A program made the position numbers and the translations under genes. Below, piece by piece: positions 34,481 to 42,948 of a stretch of 64,000 nucleotides of DNA (positions are counted from its first letter, which is position 1; every line of letters starts with the position of its first letter). Origin of the DNA: Chlamydiota bacterium (lineage in GTDB: Bacteria > Auribacterota > Tritonobacteria > UBA1439); assembly GCA_012729785.1 (NCBI GenBank), contig JAAYCL010000008.1, forward strand, positions 1-64,000. Direction: 5' to 3'. The notes below the pieces were generated by a model. That model had not been told where the DNA came from. It did not search any database and saw only the letters and a list, made by a program, of their open reading frames with translations.

Positions 34481-35953
34481 TCAGATCCCGCCGAGGCCGA
34501 GGAGCCGGATACAGTCGTCCGCGTCGAGCGCGGCGGGTGAGGCCAGGTACTGCGCGCCGAGGGAAAGCCCCGGGATCGAGGCGAGCCCCTCCTTCAGCGT
34601 TGCGCCCCCGATCTCGAGCGTCACGTCGATCGAGCCGTCGGAGTAGTACGTCTTCGCCACCTCCTCCGCGCCCTGCACCAGGCCGTTCACGGCGATGTCG
34701 ACCCGGTCGTCGGCGACCGCGAAATCCCGCAGGGTGGTGGACGAGGTCACCACGGTGCCGTGGATCTTCTCCGCCAGCCGCCGGTAGGCGTCCACCGCCG
34801 CCGCCCGCTCCGCGGCGAGGCGGATGAACCCCCCGAACAGGGCGGCGTAGTCGGCCTGCGGCAGCGGCGCGATCCCTCTCCACGCCTGCGCCAGATCCCT
34901 CCCGGTGATCCTGGGCACCGCGTCGAGCGGAAACTCCAGGCACACCGACGCCGCCCGCTCCGCCGCCGAGTAGTCCTCCGCCGAGACGGGGGCGTCGAGC
35001 GCCGCGTCGAGGAGGCGGCGGGAGATCTTCGGGTCCCTCTCCATCAGGTCGCCGACCGTCTCGTTCCCGGAGAGCATCAGCGTTTCGAGCTTGCCGGCGA
35101 GTTCCCTCTGCGCCCGGCGCCGCGCCTCCGCCCTCGCCCACCCCTCGGCCTCCGCCGGATCGGCGATGCCGGCCGGGGCCGCGGCGCGGCCCTTCCCGGA
35201 AAGCGCGAGGCCCGTGAGATCGGCCGACGGACGGGAGAGCCGGTCGAGAAGCCCCTTGGCGTCCTTCAGCGGGACGGCCGGGTCGCCGAGGCGCTTGAGG
35301 AGGAGGCGGCGGGGGGGGAGCCCCGTCCCCTTGGCGCGCAGAATCGCGCGCGCCCACGGGGCAACCGTCGTGCGCCGGTCGGGGAAAACCGTCACGTGCT
35401 TGTCCGGCTCCCCGAGCGCCTCGACGCGCACGCTCCCGTCGGCGACGGCGACGCCGGTCGTCTCCCCGTCCGCCGCGACCGACATGGCGAATCCGGTCCC
35501 GCGGACCGCGGCGACGGCGACCGGCGATCTCAGGGTGAGCCGCGCGCCGGCGGGCAGCTTGTCGAGGCGGGCGATGATTTCGCCCTTCAGGAGCCCGAGG
35601 TCCGTCAGGCGCACCACCGAGCCGTCCGGGTCCCGCGACTCCCCGAAGAGGCGCTCCACCTTCAGCACCGAATTCTCCTTGAGACGGAAACGGTTGGGGG
35701 GATCGAGCTGGAGGTCGGCGTAGGAGTTGTTGAGCGTCCGGAGCGAGTCGGCGGCCGCGAGCGACGTCCCCGCGGCCGCGGGGACCCACGCGGCGGAGGG
35801 GGGATTCAGGCGCTCCGCCTGCCGGTGGATCTTGACGAGGGAGACGCCGTCCGGCGCGCGGGGAGCGGCCTGCGCCGCCGCAGCCAGCGCCCCGGCGACA
35901 GTCGCGGCGCACAGCCGCCGCATCGCGCCCCTCACCGCCCGTCCCGCGGTCAT
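34481..35953 (-). CDS. Exported FecR-like domain protein with an LPP20-type C-terminal domain
   Basis: 490 aa. Signal peptide (MRRLCAATVAGALAAAAQA). The N-terminal third reads as a FecR beta domain: SLRTLNNSYADLQLDPPNRFRLKENSVLKVERL, KGEIIARLDKLPAGARLTLRSPVAVAAVRGTGF. The C-terminal third (AVDAYRRLAEKIHGTVVTSSTTLRDFAVADDRVDIAVN, GAEEVAKTYYSDGSIDVTLEI) is an LPP20/FlgT-like domain. The middle is charged helix. The combination suggests an envelope sensor or assembly protein; no direct role can be assigned. Confidence 0.75.
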   Translation of the reverse strand: MTAGRAVRGAMRRLCAATVAGALAAAAQAAPRAPDGVSLVKIHRQAERLNPPSAAWVPAAAGTSLAAADSLRTLNNSYADLQLDPPNRFRLKENSVLKVERLFGESRDPDGSVVRLTDLGLLKGEIIARLDKLPAGARLTLRSPVAVAAVRGTGFAMSVAADGETTGVAVADGSVRVEALGEPDKHVTVFPDRRTTVAPWARAILRAKGTGLPPRRLLLKRLGDPAVPLKDAKGLLDRLSRPSADLTGLALSGKGRAAAPAGIADPAEAEGWARAEARRRAQRELAGKLETLMLSGNETVGDLMERDPKISRRLLDAALDAPVSAEDYSAAERAASVCLEFPLDAVPRITGRDLAQAWRGIAPLPQADYAALFGGFIRLAAERAAAVDAYRRLAEKIHGTVVTSSTTLRDFAVADDRVDIAVNGLVQGAEEVAKTYYSDGSIDVTLEIGGATLKEGLASIPGLSLGAQYLASPAALDADDCIRLLGLGGI

Positions 35954-36082
35954 CGTTTCAACCTACCACACCGCCGCGTGCGCGTCCAGTTTCGCGGCAT
36001 ACGCGCAGGGACTGTTCATATCGAATCCTGAACGCGGCCGCCGCCGCGGCGCCGCCGCTCCCCCCCGCGCGCCTCTCCGGGG

Positions 36083-36112
36083 TTGCGCGGCGGCCGGGGC
36101 CCGATGTAAGAT
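36083..36112 (+). promoter_or_regulatory. Promoter for the cyclase-phosphatase-kinase operon
   Basis: TTGCGC (36083-36088), 18-nt spacer, TAAGAT (36107-36112). The ATG at 36130 lies 17 nt downstream, so the leader is short (about 10 nt) with only a weak GGGGAT upstream of the ATG. Confidence 0.45.
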
Positions 36113-36129
36113 ACACGGGGATACCGCCC

Positions 36130-38076
36130 ATGAAAACCCGGCAGGTCGCCTTCCTCACGGTGCTGCTCAGCCTCGCCCTGGTCGCGCTCCTCTCCAGGAC
36201 CGCCTTCTTCAGGATCTACGAGGCCAAGACCGTCGACTCCCGCTTCGCCTGGCGGTACCGGTTGCGGGGCCCCCGCCCGAACCGGTCCATCGCCCTCGTC
36301 GGGATCGACGACCAGACCCTCGCCGCCCTCGGCGGCCGCTGGCCGATCGCCTGGCGCTGGCACGCCCTCCTGCTGGAGGCCCTCTCCGAAAAGCTCCCCG
36401 CGCTGGTCGCCTACAACGTCCTCTTCCTCCCCGCGAGCGGGCAGGACGCCGGCGACGAGACGGACCTCGCCGAGGCGACCCGCCGGCTCGGGGACGTCGT
36501 CTACCCCTACTACTTCGACTTCGAGACAACGGAGGGCGGAGACGGCGACCCCCTCCTCCGGAACGCGATCCCCGCCGGCCGGGACGCCCTCTCCTCCCTC
36601 CCCCGCGCCGCCGCGGCGATGCTCCCGATCCGACCGCTCGCCGCCTGCGCCGCCCTCGGCTTCGCCAACGCGCCGGGGGATGAGGAGGACGGCGTGATGC
36701 GGCGCGTGCCGCTCCTCCTCCGTTTCGGCGACCGCGTCTACCCGTCGTTCTGCCTGATGGCGGCGCTCCGCTACTTCAACGTCGAGCCCTCCCGGGTGCG
36801 CTTCTCGCCCGGGGGGCGCATCGACTTCGACCCCCCCGGCGGACCGCCGGTGTCGATCCCGATCGACCGGTCCGGGGCGATGCGGATCGACTACGCCGCC
36901 CGCGAGGAGGACTTCTCGCGGAGCGTCTTCTCCCAGGTGCTCCAGTCGTACGCCCTCCGCGCAAGGGGCGCCCCCGCGGCCGTGGATCTGGCCGATTTCG
37001 AGGGGAAACTCGTCCTCGTCGGCGTCACCGCCACGGGGGTGATCGAGTCGTACTCGAAGCCGACGCCGCTCGCGCCCGAAAGCCCCCTCCTCTCCGTCTA
37101 CGCGAACGCGATCGCGACGATCCTCTCCCGCTCGTTCCCGACCGCCCCGTCCCCGCGCGCCGCCGCGGCGCTGCTGCTCCTTCTCGCCGCGCTCGCGGCG
37201 GTAGTCTCGATCTCGTTCAGGGCGGGCGCGAGCCTCGCGCTCTCCATGCTCTTCCTCGCGGTCTACCTCGCGGCCGCCTACGCCGTCTTCATCGCCGCCG
37301 CCGTGATTCTGCCGGTCGTGCCCGGGGTCCTGACGGTGGCCTTCGTCTACACGCTCGTCACATCGTTCCGCTACGCGACCGAGGAGCGCCAGCGCAGGTT
37401 CTACCGCGGGGTGCTGGGGAAATACCTCTCCCGGAACGTGATGGAGGAGCTTCTGCGGAACCCCGGGGGGCTGCGGCTCGGCGGGGAGCGCCGCGAGCTC
37501 ACGGTGATGTTCGCCGATGTCAAGCAGTTCAGCGCCTTCTGCGAGAAGAGCGCGGTGGAGGAGATCGCCCCGCGCCTGAACGAGCTGCACGACCGGATGA
37601 CCCGTCTCATCTGGAAGCACGACGGCACGCTGGACAAGTACATCGGGGACGGTATCATGGCGTTCTGGGGGGCGCCGCTCCCGCAGGAGGACCACGCCGC
37701 CCGGGCGGTTTGTGCCGCGCTCGAGATGCGCGACGAGCTGCGGCGGATGGGGGAGGAGGCGCGGCTGCGCGGCGCCGATTCGTTCTCGATGGGGATCGGC
37801 CTCAACACCGGGACGGTGGTCGTCGGGAATATGGGGTCGAACGACTTCTGGGACTACACGGTTCTCGGCGACGAGGTGAACCTCGCCGCGCGCGTCGAGG
37901 CGCTCACGCGCGCCTACGGCGTCGACATCATCGTCACCGAGTCGACCCGCCGCAGGGTCGAGGGGCTCGTCGAGACGCGCCTCCTCGGCGAGGCGACCGT
38001 CAAGGGCAAGGAGAGACCGGCGGTGCTGCACGAACTGCTCGGCCGCGCGGCGGAGAAACCGACGGATGGACGCTGA
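36130..38076 (+). CDS. CHASE2-domain adenylate cyclase
   Basis: 648 aa. N-terminal anchor (VAFLTVLLSLALVALLSRTAFF), extracytoplasmic CHASE2 sensor (about 30-330: RSIALVGIDDQTLAALGGRWPIAWRWHALLLEAL), three membrane helices (335-420) and a C-terminal class III cyclase domain (about 450-640) with metal ligands in LTVMFADVKQFSAF and KYIGDGIMAFWG and substrate residues in DYTVLGDEVNLAARVE. Predicted to make cAMP in response to an external signal. It overlaps the next gene by 11 nt. Confidence 0.92.
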   Translation: MKTRQVAFLTVLLSLALVALLSRTAFFRIYEAKTVDSRFAWRYRLRGPRPNRSIALVGIDDQTLAALGGRWPIAWRWHALLLEALSEKLPALVAYNVLFLPASGQDAGDETDLAEATRRLGDVVYPYYFDFETTEGGDGDPLLRNAIPAGRDALSSLPRAAAAMLPIRPLAACAALGFANAPGDEEDGVMRRVPLLLRFGDRVYPSFCLMAALRYFNVEPSRVRFSPGGRIDFDPPGGPPVSIPIDRSGAMRIDYAAREEDFSRSVFSQVLQSYALRARGAPAAVDLADFEGKLVLVGVTATGVIESYSKPTPLAPESPLLSVYANAIATILSRSFPTAPSPRAAAALLLLLAALAAVVSISFRAGASLALSMLFLAVYLAAAYAVFIAAAVILPVVPGVLTVAFVYTLVTSFRYATEERQRRFYRGVLGKYLSRNVMEELLRNPGGLRLGGERRELTVMFADVKQFSAFCEKSAVEEIAPRLNELHDRMTRLIWKHDGTLDKYIGDGIMAFWGAPLPQEDHAARAVCAALEMRDELRRMGEEARLRGADSFSMGIGLNTGTVVVGNMGSNDFWDYTVLGDEVNLAARVEALTRAYGVDIIVTESTRRRVEGLVETRLLGEATVKGKERPAVLHELLGRAAEKPTDGR

Positions 38077-39391
38077 CACCCCTCCCCTGAAGGACCGGAT
38101 CGCCGAGCTCGGGGCGCTCCAGGAGCAGCTCCGGATCTCGAACCAGCGGGTCGCGAACCTGTCCGCGCTGGTCGAGATCAGCAAGATCATCAACTCCACG
38201 CTCGACCTCGACACGCTGCTCACGATGATCATGGAGATCATCAAGCAGGTGCTGAACGCCGAGAGCGGGTCGCTGATGCTCCTCGACGAGCGGGGCGACG
38301 AGCTCCTCTACCGCGTCGCGCTGGGCGAGAAGGGGTCGCGGCTGAAGGAGCGGTTTCGTCTGAAGATCGGCCAGGGCATCGCCGGATGGGTGGCGGCGCA
38401 CGGCGAGCCGCTCCTCGTCCCGGACGCGGCCCGGGACGCCCGTTTCTACGGGGCCCCCGACAAAACGCTCAACCACCGGACCCGCTCGATCCTCTGTGTC
38501 CCGTTGCGCGGCCAGGGGAAATTGCTCGGGGTGCTCGAGGCGATAAACTCCAAGAGCCCCGGCGGCTTCACCCCCGACGACCTGTCGCTCTTCCTCGCCT
38601 TCGCGAGCCAGGCCGCCGTCGCCATCGAGAGCGCCCGGATGCACGAGCGGCTGCTCGAGAAGCAGCGGGTCGAGCAGGAGCTCAAGATCGCCAACCAGAT
38701 CCAGCGCAACTTCCTCCCCTCCTCGTTCCCGAAACCCGCGGGGGCGCGCGTCTACGCCAGGACCGTCCCCGCCTGGGAGACGGGGGGGGATTTCTACGAT
38801 GTCGTGGAGCTTGGCCCCCGGCGGCTGGGCGTCGTGGTCGGGGACGTCTCGGGGAAAGGGGTCCCGGCCGCGCTGTACATGGTGCAGGTGCTCAGCGAGT
38901 TCCGCTTCAGGGCTTCGGCCGCCGACGGGACGGACGCCGTGCTCGGCCGGTTGAACGACGGGCTGCTCGTGCACGGCACCAGCGGGATGTTCGTCACGCT
39001 CGTCTACGCGATCGTGGACGCCGCGGCGCGTCTCCTCTCCTTCAGCAGCGCGGGCCACCTGCCGATGCTCTGGAGGAGGAGCGGGGGCGGGACGGAGCTC
39101 CTCGAGGGGCCGTCGGGGATGCCGCTCGGCATCTCCGCCGGCGTGCGCTACCCGATGCACACCGTCGCGCTCGGCAGGGGGGACCTGCTGTTCCTCTACA
39201 CCGACGGGATCATCGAGGCGCGGGACAGGAAGGGGCGCGAGTTCGGCATTGCGCGGCTCAAAAACATCCTCGGCGGTCCCGCGGCGGGGCCGGAGGCGGC
39301 GGTGCGGCGCGTGATGCGGCGGGTCGAGACGTTCTCGCGCGGCGTACCTCAGTACGACGATCTCACGGCACTGGCACTGCGAATGGGGTGA
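38066..39391 (+). CDS. GAF domain PP2C-type (SpoIIE/RsbU-like) serine phosphatase
   Basis: 441 aa. Short coiled coil, GAF domain (about 30-190: LVEISKIINSTLDLDTLLTMI, IGQGIAGWVAAHGEPLLVPDAA), linker helix EQELKIANQIQRNFLPSSFP typical of RsbU phosphatases, then PP2C/SpoIIE domain with metal-binding GGDFYDVVEL, GDVSGKGVPAALYM and DDLTALALRMG. Such enzymes dephosphorylate anti-anti-sigma factors in partner-switching. It is placed between the cyclase and an RsbW-like kinase. Confidence 0.92.
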   Translation: MDADTPPLKDRIAELGALQEQLRISNQRVANLSALVEISKIINSTLDLDTLLTMIMEIIKQVLNAESGSLMLLDERGDELLYRVALGEKGSRLKERFRLKIGQGIAGWVAAHGEPLLVPDAARDARFYGAPDKTLNHRTRSILCVPLRGQGKLLGVLEAINSKSPGGFTPDDLSLFLAFASQAAVAIESARMHERLLEKQRVEQELKIANQIQRNFLPSSFPKPAGARVYARTVPAWETGGDFYDVVELGPRRLGVVVGDVSGKGVPAALYMVQVLSEFRFRASAADGTDAVLGRLNDGLLVHGTSGMFVTLVYAIVDAAARLLSFSSAGHLPMLWRRSGGGTELLEGPSGMPLGISAGVRYPMHTVALGRGDLLFLYTDGIIEARDRKGREFGIARLKNILGGPAAGPEAAVRRVMRRVETFSRGVPQYDDLTALALRMG

Positions 39392-39395
39392 CGAC

Positions 39396-39836
39396 ATGGC
39401 GGGCACGCGCGCGGCTTCCGACAGCATCACGGTGATCATCCCCAGCAATCCACGCTACCTCAGGGCGGTGCGCTCCCTTCTCGACGAGATCGCCTACGAG
39501 ATGAGGTTCCCGGCGAAGGCGCGGAGCGAGATCGTCCACGCTGTCGACGAGGCGTGCACCAACGTCATCAAGCACGGGTACGGCGGCAACCTCGACAAGA
39601 AGATCGTGCTCATCCTCCGGGAGCGCGCCGACCGGCTCGAGATCACCATCAAGGATTTCGGCAAGAAGGTCCACCCGGCGCGCATCCGTTCCCGGGACCT
39701 GCACGACGTCAAGCCCGGCGGGCTCGGCGTCTATTTCATCCGGCAGTCGATGGACCTGGTCTGGTACGACACGAGCCCGCGCGTCGGGACCGTGCTGACG
39801 ATGGTCAAGTATCTGAAGAAACCGGGACGCAGGTAG
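39396..39836 (+). CDS. RsbW/SpoIIAB-like anti-sigma factor kinase
   Basis: 146 aa. HATPase_c_2 fold: N box DEACTNVIKHGYGG (E52, N55, H60), then IKDFGKKVHPARI and GGLGVYFIRQSMDLV for the ATP lid. These proteins bind a sigma factor or phosphorylate an STAS anti-anti-sigma. No STAS or sigma gene is in the window. It begins 4 nt after the phosphatase stop. Confidence 0.9.
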   Translation: MAGTRAASDSITVIIPSNPRYLRAVRSLLDEIAYEMRFPAKARSEIVHAVDEACTNVIKHGYGGNLDKKIVLILRERADRLEITIKDFGKKVHPARIRSRDLHDVKPGGLGVYFIRQSMDLVWYDTSPRVGTVLTMVKYLKKPGRR

Positions 39837-40003
39837 GCGCCCCCCCGCCCGCCCCGCGCCAAAACCGCCGCCGCCCGGCACATCTTCGACCCCATGCCCC
39901 CCAGGTGACCCCGCATCGCAACGGCTCGGGCCCGCTCCTTCCGGCTGCATGTGCGCATCAGAAAGCACGCAAGAATTGTATGTTTTACCGAGTATCTCAT
40001 CGT

Positions 40004-40033
40004 ATATTGCGCTATTTTGAATGCAATATTTTT
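40004..40033 (+). terminator. AT-rich hairpin with T tract (terminator or attenuator)
   Basis: ATATTGC (40004-40010) pairs with GCAATAT (40023-40029) across a 12-nt loop, followed by five T (40029-40033). It sits 168 nt after the RsbW-like gene stop and 117 nt before the zinc-ribbon ATG. It could end the signalling operon or attenuate entry into the next gene. Confidence 0.45.
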
Positions 40034-40059
40034 GTCAATCTTTTGGCTCTATTCTTAAT
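40032..40059 (+). promoter_or_regulatory. Candidate promoter for the zinc-ribbon mini-gene
   Basis: TTGTCA (40032-40037), 16-nt spacer, CTTAAT (40054-40059), about 85 nt before ATG 40150. AT-rich surroundings make chance matches likely. Confidence 0.35.
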
Positions 40060-40149
40060 CCATTGGAGTTCAATATGTTATGTCTTAACATTTGCCATCA
40101 GAGCTTGGCATCTATCTTGCTTAACAATCTTTCGGGTTGGAGGTTGGCC

Positions 40150-40335
40150 ATGAAAGAGATTTGCGAGTACTGCTTCAGCGAGCTTGCGGTAGAGGATGAG
40201 AAGGTCGAGGGCAACCGCAAGTTCATCTGGAAGCGCTGCACGAACGACGAGTGCGGCGAGACCTTCCTCTTCGTGGAGTACCTCTGGCAGCTCAACCTGG
40301 CGGAGTGCAGCTCATTCCAGGTTGTCGCCGGCTGA
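40150..40335 (+). CDS. Small zinc-ribbon-like protein
   Basis: 61 aa. ATG at 40150 has GGAGG 8 nt upstream. Cys pairs C5-x2-C8 (EICEYCFSEL) and C30-x4-C35 (KRCTNDECGETF) outline a four-Cys metal site. The upstream reading frame continues into the AT-rich island but lacks a good RBS, so the short form is favoured. No homologue recognised. GC of this gene is lower than that of its neighbours. Confidence 0.65.
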   Translation: MKEICEYCFSELAVEDEKVEGNRKFIWKRCTNDECGETFLFVEYLWQLNLAECSSFQVVAG

Positions 40336-40360
40336 GCGATGGGCTGAGGATTTCGACACG

Positions 40361-40396
40361 GGCGCCGCTCCCGCGGGGGGGCGGCGCCGCTTGTTG
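40361..40396. terminator. GC hairpin between convergent zinc-ribbon and thiF-like genes
   Basis: GGCGCCGC (40361-40368) pairs with GCGGCGCC (40381-40388), followed on the plus strand by the weak T-rich CTTGTTGT. It lies after both stops, so it may serve either gene and would end the long metK operon. Confidence 0.55.
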
Positions 40397-40430
40397 TACG
40401 GTCAGGGCTGCCGCGGAACCGCCGGGGCCG

Positions 40431-41291
40431 TCACCCCGCGCCTCCCCCGGGACCGAGCGGAACGGAACAGGTCGTCCCCGCGGCGAGATCGATGAAGAGG
40501 ACCCTGTTCCGCACCGGTTCCCCGATCCCGGCGATGATCTTCACCGCTTCGGCCGCCTGCATCGCCGCGACCGCGGCGGGGGTCGGGGTCGAAACGCCGA
40601 GCTCCACCTCGATCCCCTTCCTCGACGCCGGTCCCTCCCCCCCGTAGAGCGCCTCCAGGCCCGGGTCCCCGGGGAAGACCGTCATCAGTTCGCCGATCCA
40701 CCCCGCGACGGCGCCGTGGATGAACGGGATCCCGCAACGCGCGGCGGCGCGCTGGAGGACGAGGCGCGAGGGGATCTCGTCGAGGGCGTCCACGACGAGG
40801 CGGCAGCCGGCGAACAGCGCGTCGGCGTTGGTGTCGTCCACGAACAGGCGGTGGGGAAGGATTTCGACGGCTGAGTTGACGCACCCCGCCCGCCGCGCCG
40901 CCGCGGCGGCCTTGCCCTCCCCGATGTTCCCCTCGTCGCAGAGAAGCTGGCGATTGAGGTTGTCCTCGGAGAAGAGGTCCGCGTCCGCCACCACGAGCTC
41001 CCCGACGCCGAAACGGGCGAGGTGCTCGACGACCGCGCCTCCCAGCCCCCCCGCCCCCACGACCGCCACGCGCGCCCGGCGCAGGGCGAGCAGCCCCTCC
41101 ACGCCGAGGGTGCCGACGAGGCGGAGGTACCTGCGGGGAACCGCGCCGCCTGCGAGCGCGGAGATCTCCACCTCCCGCCGTGTCGCACCCGTCGCGGCGG
41201 CGATCGCCGCGACGTCGCGGAGCGCGAGCGTGGGGGGGCGGGTCTTGTCGTCAAGGCGGGACCGCACCATCGCCGCGAGCGTATCCGCCAT
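40431..41291 (-). CDS. ThiF/MoeB/HesA-family adenylyltransferase
   Basis: 286 aa from ATG 41291 (GGAGGCGGAG upstream). E1-like fold: ATP site VVGAGGLGGAVVEHLARFGVG, VVADADLFSEDNLNRQLL with the family Asp/Asn/Arg, and VDALDEIPSRLVLQRAAA. The usual CxxC zinc pairs of MoeB/ThiF are not apparent. The N-terminal about 70 aa (EISALAGGAVPRRYLRLVGTLG) is family-like. It would activate a ubiquitin-like sulfur carrier or other C-terminus. Last gene of the run, next to a NifU-like protein, hinting at sulfur transfer. Confidence 0.82.
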   Translation of the reverse strand: MADTLAAMVRSRLDDKTRPPTLALRDVAAIAAATGATRREVEISALAGGAVPRRYLRLVGTLGVEGLLALRRARVAVVGAGGLGGAVVEHLARFGVGELVVADADLFSEDNLNRQLLCDEGNIGEGKAAAAARRAGCVNSAVEILPHRLFVDDTNADALFAGCRLVVDALDEIPSRLVLQRAAARCGIPFIHGAVAGWIGELMTVFPGDPGLEALYGGEGPASRKGIEVELGVSTPTPAAVAAMQAAEAVKIIAGIGEPVRNRVLFIDLAAGTTCSVPLGPGGGAG

Positions 41292-41338
41292 CTCCGCCTC
41301 CGGGATTCCCTCTACCCCCGGGGTGCCCCGGGGGCGCG

Positions 41339-41566
41339 TCAGTCCACCGCCTCGATCCCCTTGATCTCGGGAACCCGGTTCCGCAAGGCGGACTCCACGA
41401 CGTTCGACAGCGTCATCCTCGCCCCGGGGCAGCCGGCGCAGGCGCCGGCGAGCCGCACCCGAACCACGCCCTCCGCCGTCACCTCGACCAGCGCCACGCT
41501 TCCGCCGTGGGCGCCGAGCATCGGCGCGATCTCCTCCCTGATCACCTTCTCGACTTTTTCGCGCAT
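41339..41566 (-). CDS. NifU-like iron-sulfur scaffold (C-terminal domain type)
   Basis: 75 aa from ATG 41566, supported by GGAGGAGTT directly upstream. MREKVEKVIREEIAPMLGAHGGSV and C43AGC46PGARMTL are the NifU_C/Nfu signature that holds a labile Fe-S cluster. Stand-alone Nfu proteins carry clusters to apo-enzymes. It overlaps cutA by 25 nt. Confidence 0.92.
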   Translation of the reverse strand: MREKVEKVIREEIAPMLGAHGGSVALVEVTAEGVVRVRLAGACAGCPGARMTLSNVVESALRNRVPEIKGIEAVD

Positions 41567-41901
41567 AACTCCTCCGTGAGCCATTCCAGATACTCCCCGC
41601 TTCCCCCGACGAGGGGGAACGCGGCGATCTCGGGCACCTCGTAACTGTGGATCCTCTTGACCTCCTCCACCAGGCGCGGGAGCGCGTCGAGACGCGCCTT
41701 GGCGAGCACCAGATGCTCGCGGGCGCGCTCCACAACGCCCCTCCAGCGGTAGATCGATTCGCCCTTCGGGTACACGCTGGCGCAGGCCGCGAGACGCGCC
41801 TGCACGAGACGGCGCGCGATCCGCCGCGCCTCGCCGGTCTTGTCGCAGGTGATCATCACCACGGCGTATCGCCGCCAGCGGTTCGCCATCGCACGGGCCA
41901 T
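41542..41901 (-). CDS. cutA: CutA1 divalent-cation tolerance protein
   Basis: 119 aa. CutA core: VMITCDKTGEARRIARRLVQARLAACASVYP, ESIYRWRGVVERAREHLVLAKAR, HSYEVPEIAAFPLVGGSGEYLEWL. Forms PII-like trimers; role in metal tolerance is debated. ATG 41901 is one base after the folE stop; ATG at 41889 is an alternative. Confidence 0.9.
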   Translation of the reverse strand: MARAMANRWRRYAVVMITCDKTGEARRIARRLVQARLAACASVYPKGESIYRWRGVVERAREHLVLAKARLDALPRLVEEVKRIHSYEVPEIAAFPLVGGSGEYLEWLTEELCAKKSRR

Positions 41902-41902
41902 G

Positions 41903-42457
41903 TCAACGGGGCTCGGAATGTCCGATGAGGTTCAGAAACTCCATCCGCGTCTCCTGCCGCGTGCGGAAGCAGCCCCGCATCGCGGAGGTGACCGCCCGCG
42001 AGTGCCCCTTCTCGGCGCCGTGGAGCACCATGCACAGGTGGCGCGCCTCGATCACCACCGCCACCCCCTTCGGCCGGAGGTGTTCCTGGATGGCGTCCGC
42101 GATCTGGGTCGTGAGCCGCTCCTGTATCTGGAGACGGCGCGCGAACGCGTCGACGAGGCGCGCGATCCGCCCGAGGCCGAGCATCTTCCGGTCGGGAAGG
42201 TAGGCGATGTGGCAGCAGCCGTAGAACGGGAGCAGATGGTGTTCGCAGATGCTCAGCAGCTCGACCCCCTTCAAGAGCACCATCTCGTCGCAGATGTCGG
42301 TGCTGATCTCCGCGGAGAGGATGGCGGCGATATCCTCGCGGTAGCCGCCGGTGAGGAACGACCAGGCCTGCCGGAGACGCTCGGGGGTCTGTCGGAGCCC
42401 CTCGCGGTCGGGGTCCTCGCCGAGCTCCCTGAGCCAGCTCCTCAGCGTCTCCCGCAT
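41903..42457 (-). CDS. folE: GTP cyclohydrolase I
   Basis: 184 aa. First enzyme of tetrahydrofolate synthesis, GTP to dihydroneopterin triphosphate. Zinc ligands C71 ([10 protein letters not shown]), H74 and C142 ([10 protein letters not shown]), plus [17 protein letters not shown] at the end. Start [21 protein letters not shown] is family-like. Tightly packed with cutA (1-nt gap). Confidence 0.95.
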   Translation of the reverse strand: MRETLRSWLRELGEDPDREGLRQTPERLRQAWSFLTGGYREDIAAILSAEISTDICDEMVLLKGVELLSICEHHLLPFYGCCHIAYLPDRKMLGLGRIARLVDAFARRLQIQERLTTQIADAIQEHLRPKGVAVVIEARHLCMVLHGAEKGHSRAVTSAMRGCFRTRQETRMEFLNLIGHSEPR

Positions 42458-42467
42458 CGGCCGCCCC

Positions 42468-42719
42468 TCACCGCTCCTTGAACAGGTCCAGTGTGCGGGC
42501 GATCTCCGCCAGCTCGTCGATCGAGACCGTGTCGAGCGTCTTCTTCCTCTTCTCGAGCTGCTCGTTCAGCTTGATCGCCTTCTCCTGCATCTCCCCGTGC
42601 GTCTCCTCGGAGCCGCCGTAGAGGCGGAAGTTCTTCCCGCGCGTGACGCGCCAAAGGCCGTCCCGGCAGTCGAAGCCGAGCCCCAGGAGAAGGCGTTTCA
42701 GCGCGTTCCTGTCTTTCAT
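42468..42719 (-). CDS. Small protein, unknown
   Basis: 83 aa. [18 protein letters not shown] suggests a small alpha-beta domain; the second half is helical and charged ([21 protein letters not shown]). No motif recognised. It ends 10 nt before folE, clearly inside the operon. Confidence 0.6.
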   Translation of the reverse strand: MKDRNALKRLLLGLGFDCRDGLWRVTRGKNFRLYGGSEETHGEMQEKAIKLNEQLEKRKKTLDTVSIDELAEIARTLDLFKER

Positions 42720-42759
42720 ATGCAGCCCCGCCCCCCGATCGGCCGGGCCCGGCGCAGAA

Positions 42760-42948
42760 TCACCGGAGCCTGCCCGCCATCGGGGAGATCCTCTTGAAGG
42801 TGCGGCCGATCCTGTCGGCCTTCTCGGCGTTCTTCTCGTCGACGCTCCCGCCGCCGTAGTCGCGGTATTCGTACCGGGACGCGGTCCCGCACCCCGCGAC
42901 GGAAACGCAGAACCCCGCGGCCAGCGCCGCGGCGATCAAGGCGCGCAT
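42760..42948 (-). CDS. Small lipoprotein
   Basis: 62 aa. Signal peptide with lipobox VSVAGC (about residues 15-20), then a Tyr/Gly/Arg-rich 40-aa mature part (TASRYEYRDYGGGSVDEK). Start overlaps the end of the M23-like gene by 13 nt. Function unknown. Confidence 0.7.
   Translation of the reverse strand: MRALIAAALAAGFCVSVAGCGTASRYEYRDYGGGSVDEKNAEKADRIGRTFKRISPMAGRLR

Larger units (their letters stand above)
39837..40149. other. Gene-poor region including a sharply AT-rich island
   Basis: The first about 130 nt (39837-39965) are ordinary GC-rich spacer with nothing recognised. From about 39968 to 40145 the composition switches abruptly to AT-rich, unlike any other stretch in the window except the left-edge IS-like end. 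It contains a hairpin with T tract (40004-40033), a TTGTCA/CTTAAT promoter-like pair (40032-40059) and TGCCA/TGGCA inverted repeats (about 40092-40109). It leads into the zinc-ribbon mini-gene. Confidence 0.7.

Noticed and set aside
40021-40149. N-terminal extension of the zinc-ribbon protein in the AT-rich island
   Set aside because: No RBS and unlike composition; the GGAGG-supported ATG at 40150 is the better start.
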